A stretch of 36,360 bases of DNA, taken from contig SHBB01000010.1 in assembly GCA_004213565.1 (NCBI GenBank), positions 1 to 36,360 on the forward strand. Reading direction: 5' to 3'. The position numbers and the translations under genes are program-made. The notes beneath the pieces are model-generated. The model made no database searches. It had not been told where the DNA came from and saw only the letters and a list, made by a program, of their open reading frames with translations. This DNA is from Sandaracinaceae bacterium (lineage in GTDB: Bacteria > Myxococcota_A > Polyangia > Polyangiales > Sandaracinaceae). Positions 31,755 to 36,360 of the stretch are shown piece after piece. Within the stretch, counting starts at the first letter, position 1. Each line of letters opens with the position of its first letter.

Positions 31755-32330
31755 ATGGGCCGCCAACGAACGCAGCCGCGGTGCGCGCGGTGCCGGCTGC
31801 TGGACACGGACTGCGTCTGCGCCCTGCTGTGGCCGGTCGCCTCCCGCACGCGCGTGGTCCTCGTGCCGCACGTGCGCGAGTGGCGGCAGCCGAGCAACAC
31901 GGGGCGGCTCGCGGTGCTCGGGCTCTGGAACAGCGAGCTGGCGGTGTGGGGCCGGCGCGCGCCGCGGCTCGATCCCTCCCTGCTCCTGCGCGAGGGGGAG
32001 ACGCACCTCCTGTTGCATCCGAGCGAGGGCGCGCGGCCGATCGAGCCCATCGAAGGGCGCGTGCGGCTCCTGGTCCCGGACGGCTCGTGGCGTCGCGCGG
32101 GGCGCATCGCGCGTCGGCTCGCCGCGCTCCCGGGCGTGCAGCCGGTGCGGGTGGACGTCGGCCCGCACGCGAGGCTCCGCCGCGCTCCTTCCCCGGACAA
32201 GGTGCACACCGCGGCGGCGATCGCGGCCGCGCTCGAGGCGCTCGGGGACGTCGACGCGGCGGCCGCGCTCCGGGCGAGCAGCGCGGCGATGATCGCGCGT
32301 CAGCTCAGCGCCAGAAGCTCGACGCCATGA
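31755..32330 (+). CDS. DTW-domain tRNA-uridine aminocarboxypropyltransferase
   Basis: A 191-residue protein. Zinc-binding Cys set at the N-terminus (Cys10, Cys13, Cys20, Cys22 in RCARCRLLDTDCVCALL), then THLLLHPSEGARP and the family motif as DGSW (Asp109-Trp112) in LLVPDGSWRRAGRIARRL, and HTAAAIAAALEALGD near the C-terminus. TapT (YfiP) and relatives add the 3-amino-3-carboxypropyl group of SAM to uridine in tRNA variable or D-loop (acp3U). The DTW motif reads DGSW, within family variation. Catalytic Asp is retained, so activity is likely. It ends convergent with the CPBP gene, overlapping by 26 bases. Confidence 0.9.
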   Translation: MGRQRTQPRCARCRLLDTDCVCALLWPVASRTRVVLVPHVREWRQPSNTGRLAVLGLWNSELAVWGRRAPRLDPSLLLREGETHLLLHPSEGARPIEPIEGRVRLLVPDGSWRRAGRIARRLAALPGVQPVRVDVGPHARLRRAPSPDKVHTAAAIAAALEALGDVDAAAALRASSAAMIARQLSARSSTP

Positions 32331-33036
32331 AGTCCATGGTGCTCGCGACGAGCCAGTGAAGCAGGACACCGGGCCAGATGCTCCGGCTGCGCAGGGCGAT
32401 GAAGCAGAGCACCAGGCCGGCGATCATCGCCGAGGCCATCTCGAGCTCCGGCTTGCCGTAGTGCATCAGGGTGAAGGGGATGGTCGAGATCAGGATCGAG
32501 CGCTGGAAGAAGTCCTTCTGGAAGGCGAAGAGCATGAAGCCGCGGAAGAAGAACTCCCACGCGATCCACTTGAAGAGGTAGAGGCCCTCGAAGACGAGGT
32601 AGAGCCTCACGTCGTCCTTCGCTTCGGCGAGGCGCGGGTAGACCTGCTCGAACGCCGGCAGGTCGTGCACCAGCCACACCAGCGGGACCATCGCCGCCCA
32701 CAGGCCGAGCACGATCAGGATCTCCGGGCCCGCCTCGCGCACACCGAAGCCGAGGTGGATGGGGCTCCAGCGCTCGCCGACCCAGCACAGGATAAGCGGG
32801 GCGATCATCAGGAGCACGATCGCGGACGCGTGCGACCAGAGGTGGCGGTGCAGCTCCTCCACCTCGATGCCGAGCAGGCTCTGGCTGCCCTCGAGGAACC
32901 AGGTCGGCGCCTCGTACTGCCCGCCGTGGTGGTGGTAGAGGACCATCAGCCAGGTGGCGGCGGCCGTCAGATAGAGCGGCCTCCATCCCATGCCGGGGAA
33001 GTACCGATCAAGCAGGCTCTCGAGGCGCGCGCGCAC
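32305..33036 (-). CDS. CPBP-family intramembrane protease-like protein
   Basis: A 243-residue membrane protein with about six hydrophobic segments. CPBP signatures: WEFFFRGFMLFAF (Glu161, Arg165; the usual E-E-x3-R has Trp160 in place of the first Glu), then FTLMHYGKPELEM (His192) and a last HWLVASTMDF (F-x3-H-like). CPBP proteins include Rce1-like prenyl-protein proteases and bacterial proteins for self-immunity or membrane protein anchoring. One of the paired Glu being replaced could reduce activity; the remaining Glu, and the His, are kept. Start is GTG at 33036 after TAGGCT-N8. A candidate leaderless promoter is at 33045-33050. Confidence 0.82.
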   Translation of the reverse strand: MRARLESLLDRYFPGMGWRPLYLTAAATWLMVLYHHHGGQYEAPTWFLEGSQSLLGIEVEELHRHLWSHASAIVLLMIAPLILCWVGERWSPIHLGFGVREAGPEILIVLGLWAAMVPLVWLVHDLPAFEQVYPRLAEAKDDVRLYLVFEGLYLFKWIAWEFFFRGFMLFAFQKDFFQRSILISTIPFTLMHYGKPELEMASAMIAGLVLCFIALRSRSIWPGVLLHWLVASTMDFMASSFWR

Positions 33037-33044
33037 GGCGGCCG

Positions 33045-33050
33045 AGCCTA
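33045..33050 (-). promoter_or_regulatory. Candidate -10 TAGGCT before the CPBP gene
   Basis: Minus-strand TAGGCT, 8 bases, GTG at 33036. The same hexamer and spacer occur before the TTG at 28662, supporting a real element rather than chance. Confidence 0.42.
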
Positions 33051-33087
33051 CACCGTGAAGGCGGCGGCCGCCGCGGTCACGCCCCGA

Positions 33088-34578
33088 TCAGCCACACGCG
33101 CACGGGCCGCCGCCGCCGCAGGTCAAGGCGCCGCCGCTCTCGACGCAGGGGTCGTCCGCGCAGCTCATCAGGTTGCAGATGAGGTCGCAGGTCGCGCCGT
33201 CGGTGCACAGCTGGGTCAGGCACGCCGCGCCCTCGCTGCAGTTGCCCCGGCAATCCGCGCGGTCTCGACAGTCGCGGACGTCGCAGCGGGTCTCGGCGCC
33301 CTCGCACCGGGCCTCGCAGTTGCCGCCGCCGCAGCCGACGACCTCGCAGGTGGAGCGCGGGGCCCGGCAGCGCGCCTCGCAGTCCGCGTTCATCGGGCAG
33401 TCGGTGATGCCGCAGATGGAGTCGCTTCCGTCGCAGTCCACGCGGCAACTGCCGCCCTCGCAGAGGGTGATGTCGCAGCGCGCGCCCGCCTCGGGGCAGC
33501 GCACGTCACAGTCCGCGTTGTCGAGGCACCGATCGATGCTGCAGTCGGGGCGCGCGCCGTTGCAGTCGAGCGTGCAGAGGCCGCCTCCACATCCGCTGAG
33601 CGTGCAGACCGCGTCGTCGGCCGTGCACGTGAGGCCGCAGCTGGCGTTGTCCCCGCACTCGGTGAGATCGCAGCGGGGCCCATCGCAGGTCGCGTTCACG
33701 TCGCCGTCGGTGGTGGAGAAAGTGCACTCGCCGCTGCACTGGAGGTCGACGTCGCCGGACCCGACGTTGTCGACCACGCAGCTCGTGCCGGCCGCGCAGC
33801 GCACCACGCAGTCGGAGAAGTCGTGGCAGGTGACGTCGCAGTCCCCCTCGGCGCACTCGACCTCGCAGTCGTCCTCGCAAGTGACGCTGCAGTCGCCGCG
33901 GCAGGTGATGTCGCAGGGGCCGTCGAGGCACGCGCACGACGCGCCGCACTCCGTCGAGCCGTCCGTCAGGACGCAGCCGACCCGCGGGTCGCAGACCGCT
34001 TCGGGGTTCGCGCACCCGTTCATCGGGAGGTAGAGGCAGGTCCCCTCCTCGCAGCGCACGGCCCCGCAATCTGCGGCTGGCTGGCACGTCTCGTCCGAGG
34101 TGCACTCCGGCGCCGGGCAGGTCGGCTCGCTCCCGGTCACGCAGTCAGGTGCGACGCATCGACCGGCCAGACACGACGGCGCGGCCGCGTCTTCGCAAGT
34201 CACGCCCACGCAGCTCCGCGTCAGGACCACGTTCACGACGCGCGCCTCGCGGTGGACGACGCGCACGCTCCGCGCGATCACCACCGCGCCACCCAGGAGG
34301 AGCTCGACGCGTACGTCGCGGGTCGCGGGCTCCAGGCCCGGAAACTCCGCCACGCGCACGGCGGCGATCCAGTCGGCGTCGGATCCGAGCTCGGCCAGGG
34401 TGCGCTGCACGACGTGGTCGTCGACGGTCACCCGCACCTCGTCGAACTCCCCGTTGGGCGTCACGTCGGTGCGCACGTCGACCAGCATGTCCACGCCGCT
34501 CGCGCAGCCCGCCGCGAGCAGACACGCGAGCGCCGCCGACCACCCCCTCCGCACGCACCACCACACCCACCTGACCAC
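33088..34578 (-). CDS. Cysteine-repeat lipoprotein with an exact 43-residue period
   Basis: A 496-residue protein with about 70 Cys. Lipobox LLAAGC (Cys25). Residues 28-120 are a beta-rich domain (VDMLVDVRTDVTPNGEFDEV) homologous to that of the lipoprotein at 26715-27416. Then come Cys-rich modules: SCLAGRC, a region (about 220-265) of C-x3-C units every ~8 residues (DITCRGDC, SVTCEDDC), and from Cys308 a strict array in which Cys308, Cys351, Cys394 and Cys437 are each 43 apart. Within each period the Cys spacing is x5, x3, x6, x4, x4, x3, x6, x4, alternating DNADC-type and GGGxC-type half units. The fourth copy degenerates. The GTG start at 34578 is supported by a promoter at 34584-34612. 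Probably a disulfide-rich surface protein; function unknown. Confidence 0.85.
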   Translation of the reverse strand: MVRWVWWCVRRGWSAALACLLAAGCASGVDMLVDVRTDVTPNGEFDEVRVTVDDHVVQRTLAELGSDADWIAAVRVAEFPGLEPATRDVRVELLLGGAVVIARSVRVVHREARVVNVVLTRSCVGVTCEDAAAPSCLAGRCVAPDCVTGSEPTCPAPECTSDETCQPAADCGAVRCEEGTCLYLPMNGCANPEAVCDPRVGCVLTDGSTECGASCACLDGPCDITCRGDCSVTCEDDCEVECAEGDCDVTCHDFSDCVVRCAAGTSCVVDNVGSGDVDLQCSGECTFSTTDGDVNATCDGPRCDLTECGDNASCGLTCTADDAVCTLSGCGGGLCTLDCNGARPDCSIDRCLDNADCDVRCPEAGARCDITLCEGGSCRVDCDGSDSICGITDCPMNADCEARCRAPRSTCEVVGCGGGNCEARCEGAETRCDVRDCRDRADCRGNCSEGAACLTQLCTDGATCDLICNLMSCADDPCVESGGALTCGGGGPCACG

Positions 34579-34583
34579 GGCTC

Positions 34584-34612
34584 ATTGGACGCCTTTCGCT
34601 GGCTGCGGTCAA
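34584..34612 (-). promoter_or_regulatory. Candidate promoter TTGACC-17-TCCAAT before the Cys-repeat lipoprotein
   Basis: Minus strand: TTGACC (34607-34612), a 17-base spacer, TCCAAT (34584-34589), then 5 bases to the GTG at 34578. This is the only member of the leaderless-like set with both a good -35 and the standard spacer. Confidence 0.5.
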
Positions 34613-34625
34613 TTGTCGCAGCCCC

Positions 34626-34655
34626 TTCACGCCCGCGGCGCGCCGACGCTACCCC
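34626..34655 (+). promoter_or_regulatory. Candidate promoter TTCACG-18-TACCCC before the outer-membrane-like protein
   Basis: TTCACG (34626-34631), 18 bases, TACCCC (34650-34655), 6 bases, GTG at 34662. The 83-base divergent gap thus carries back-to-back promoters for both flanking genes, each close enough to its start codon to give a leaderless mRNA. Confidence 0.4.
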
Positions 34656-34661
34656 CCGCAC

Positions 34662-35537
34662 GTGCGCGCCTCGCTCGCGGCTCTGACCCTCGCGCTCGCC
34701 TTCGTTCCGGCGAGGGCGCTGGCGTGCGTCACCTGTGGGGCCGGGGACCCGACGCTCACCGTGATGGGGGCCGAGCCGCCGCTCGCGGGGCGCGTCCGGG
34801 CGTCGCTCGGCGTGGCCACGCTCTGGGACCGCGTCGGCGAGACGCGCCTCGTCGAAGGACGCGCCGATCTCTCGATCAGCTACGCGCCGGCCGATTGGGT
34901 GACGCTCTCGGCCACGCTCCCGCTCCTGCTCCGCGATCTCCGGGACGCGCAGCGCGCGCGCTACACCACCCTCGGCCCGGGGGACGGGGAGGTCCGGGCG
35001 CGCTTCCTCTGGCTTCGGGACCGCGCCTTCGCGCCCTCCCACGTCTTCGGGCCGAGCGTCGGTCTCCGCGTGCCGACCTCGCTCGATCACGCCGACGCGC
35101 GCGGGCTCCTTCCCGTGGACGCCCAGAGCGGCGCGGGCGCGCTCGCGCCTCTGCTCGGCCTGCAGTACGGACACTTCGCCGACCCGTGGGCGCTCTTCGC
35201 GTCGGCCACCGTCTCGCTCCCCTTCGCGGGGCGCTACGCGGACACGCCGGGCCCCTCGCTCTCGACCACCGTGGCCGGGCAGCACCGCTTCGACCGAGCG
35301 TTCACCCTGCGGGCCGCGATCGACACCCGCCTCGACGCGCCCGCGACGATCGGCGGCGTGCGCGATCCGCGCTCGGATCACTTCGCGGTCTTCCTCTCGC
35401 CCGAGCTGCTCTGGGCGCCGACGACCGACTGGACCGTGCAGCTCGGGGTGCGCGTGCCCGTGGCGCAGATCAGCGACGGCGGGCGCGAGGAGGGCTGGAC
35501 GATCCGCGCCGCGCTCACGGTGGACGCGGCGCCGTGA
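34662..35537 (+). CDS. Predicted outer-membrane beta-barrel protein, unrecognised
   Basis: A 291-residue protein with a signal peptide (RASLAALTLALAFVPARALA) followed at once by CVTCGAGDPTLTVMGAEPPL, a C-x2-C motif at the mature N-terminus. The remainder alternates polar and hydrophobic residues with many aromatic strand ends (VRASLGVATLWDRVGETRLV, WVTLSATLPLLLRDL, FAVFLSPELLWAPTTDWTVQ), consistent with a ~10-12-stranded barrel. Such CxxC-barrel proteins sit beside redox or metal-transport genes in other deltaproteobacteria, from memory, but no such neighbour is in this window. Start is the GTG at 34662; no ATG near the signal. The next gene starts 23 bases after its stop. Confidence 0.72.
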   Translation: MRASLAALTLALAFVPARALACVTCGAGDPTLTVMGAEPPLAGRVRASLGVATLWDRVGETRLVEGRADLSISYAPADWVTLSATLPLLLRDLRDAQRARYTTLGPGDGEVRARFLWLRDRAFAPSHVFGPSVGLRVPTSLDHADARGLLPVDAQSGAGALAPLLGLQYGHFADPWALFASATVSLPFAGRYADTPGPSLSTTVAGQHRFDRAFTLRAAIDTRLDAPATIGGVRDPRSDHFAVFLSPELLWAPTTDWTVQLGVRVPVAQISDGGREEGWTIRAALTVDAAP

Positions 35538-35560
35538 CCGACGCTGCGACGATCCGCCGC

Positions 35561-36238
35561 ATGGGCGCCGCGGCTCGACGACCGTACATGCACGCCGTGC
35601 GCGCGACGATCCTCGCCTCGCTGCTGACCCTCGTGATGGCCACCGCGCCGTCCTGCGTGCTGGTGGCCGAGCGCGGCGGCGCCGTGGAGCTGACCCTCTC
35701 GCTCGACGCGATGGGCGGGACGAGCGTGGACGGCCACCGGGTCTCGATCGTGGCCGCCGACCTGGCCGTGCAGGACGCGCGGCTCGTGCCGTGCGAGCGC
35801 CGCGCCAGCCTCATCGAGGCCGCCCTGATCGGCCGCGCGCACGCGCTCCACCCCGATCGGAGCGGCAACGGGTTGGCGGCTCCGACGACGCTCCCCCTGG
35901 AGGACGGGGCGTCCATCGGCGTCCTGCACCCCGAGCGCGGAGCGTACTGCGGGCTGGAGCTCGTGCTCGCCCCGCAGGACGCCCTCGACGGCTGGACGCT
36001 GCGCGCGGACGGAGTCGCGCAGGGAGCCCCGTTCGAGGCGCGCGGCTACGCGATGCGCGTGTGGAGGCTGCCCCTCGACGCGCCACTGGTGGTCTCGGAC
36101 GACACGCCGGGCGCGGCGCTGACCCTTCACCTCGACCCGGCCGACGCCATCTCGCAGGTCGCCGTGGACGCGCCGGCGGACGCGATCGGGCTCGAGCTCC
36201 TGCTCGCGCTCGAATCCGGCGCGAGCGCCTTCCGCTAG
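35561..36238 (+). CDS. Exported protein or lipoprotein, unrecognised, C-terminus next to a non-coding element
   Basis: About 225 residues. A hydrophobic signal (HAVRATILASLLTLVMATAP then SC) could be a lipoprotein signal with a poor lipobox (TAPSC). The mature part is beta-rich (GGAVELTLSLDAMGGTSVDG, HRVSIVAADLAVQDARLVPC, GAYCGLELVLAP, AALTLHLDPADAI) with a few Cys that could pair. No family recognised. Two starts are possible: ATG 35561 (7 bases after GACGAT, similar to the leaderless pattern) or ATG 35588; neither has a ribosome-binding site. It is 23 bases after the barrel gene on the same strand, so likely co-transcribed. The TAG stop lies in CTAGCTAG, at the border of the structured segment that ends the window. 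Confidence 0.65.
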   Translation: MGAAARRPYMHAVRATILASLLTLVMATAPSCVLVAERGGAVELTLSLDAMGGTSVDGHRVSIVAADLAVQDARLVPCERRASLIEAALIGRAHALHPDRSGNGLAAPTTLPLEDGASIGVLHPERGAYCGLELVLAPQDALDGWTLRADGVAQGAPFEARGYAMRVWRLPLDAPLVVSDDTPGAALTLHLDPADAISQVAVDAPADAIGLELLLALESGASAFR

Positions 36239-36360
36239 CTAGCAGGCCGTTGAAGTACCGAGCCCGAAGGATCTCGGAGCGCGACGGCCCGGTTCTCGGT
36301 TCGGGGCGACGAGGAAATGCTTCAGCATTTTCGAGGAGACACGGGCCGAGAGACGGGCCG
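36239..36360. repeat. Structured non-coding segment, possible end of a mobile element or RNA (runs off window)
   Basis: 122 bases after the last stop show no coding frame I trust. They contain AAATGCT-TC-AGCATTT (36315-36330), a perfect palindrome in an AT-rich island, plus CGGCCCG (36285-36291) and its complement CGGGCCG twice (36342-36348, 36354-36360), the latter in a direct repeat ACGGGCCG. The junction GCTAGCTAGCAGGCCGTTGAA resembles, from memory and unverified, the ends of some insertion sequences (CAGGCTGTTGAA), and CTAG is directly repeated there. Confidence 0.4.

Noticed and set aside
33160-33657. The cysteine repeat as a DNA-level tandem repeat or CRISPR-like array
   Set aside because: The repeat is in Cys spacing only; the DNA between copies is too divergent and the frame is a lipoprotein.

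Overview
The window is 36 kb of very GC-rich, densely coded DNA with codon use strongly biased to G/C in third positions. Several gene types point to a myxobacterium-like Deltaproteobacterium (phylum Myxococcota, probably class Polyangia): Ser/Thr kinases with C-terminal PEGA or TPR parts, many lipoproteins of unknown role, TPR-PEGA membrane proteins, a large kinase/ATPase-TPR tail, and phosphorelay genes without DNA-binding domains. That assignment is an inference from gene content; there is no rRNA or other marker here. I saw no tRNA, rRNA or CRISPR array. No gap between genes exceeds about 260 bases.

Layout. 1-2014: C-terminal part of a large signalling ATPase/TPR protein. 2096-2596: OmpA-type lipoprotein. 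2609-4095 (minus): CTP-dependent polyprenol/diacylglycerol kinase-like membrane protein and a two-CBS protein. 4357-8820 (plus): cell-elongation operon mreC-mreD-mrdA(PBP2)-rodA, tightly overlapped but without mreB. 8881-9696: Nit1-type carbon-nitrogen hydrolase. 9842-17783: a five-gene signalling operon (PAS/GAF histidine kinase, Rcp1-type response regulator, REC-PAS-GAF-kinase-REC hybrid, REC-EAL c-di-GMP phosphodiesterase, REC-HDOD protein), with the first three joined by 4-base GTGA overlaps. 17785-19692 (minus): rhodanese-like lipoprotein lacking the catalytic Cys, and an M50 protease with a helical-repeat tail. 19828-20229: PPC-like lipoprotein. 20303-23415 (minus): PQQ-propeller protein coupled to a His-rich lipoprotein with a methyltransferase domain. 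23486-23902: Nudix hydrolase. 23874-27416 (minus): lipoprotein, TPR-PEGA membrane protein, small coiled protein and Ser/Thr kinase-PEGA. 27508-31720 (minus): two alkaline-phosphatase-superfamily proteins and a GT4 glycosyltransferase. 31755-33036: convergent DTW-domain tRNA modification enzyme and CPBP membrane protein. 33088-34578 (minus): lipoprotein with an exact 43-residue cysteine repeat. 34662-36238: outer-membrane barrel-like protein and a secreted/lipoprotein. 36239-36360: a structured non-coding segment running off the window.

The most notable signals are: (i) a -10-like hexamer placed a fixed 5-9 bases before the start codons of many genes, suggesting widespread leaderless mRNAs; (ii) a 20-base element shared by the leaders of the OmpA lipoprotein and the signalling operon, overlapping their ribosome-binding sites; (iii) the compact signalling operon whose only recognisable outputs are EAL and HDOD; (iv) the two-module cysteine repeat; (v) several enzyme-like proteins with a key residue missing.
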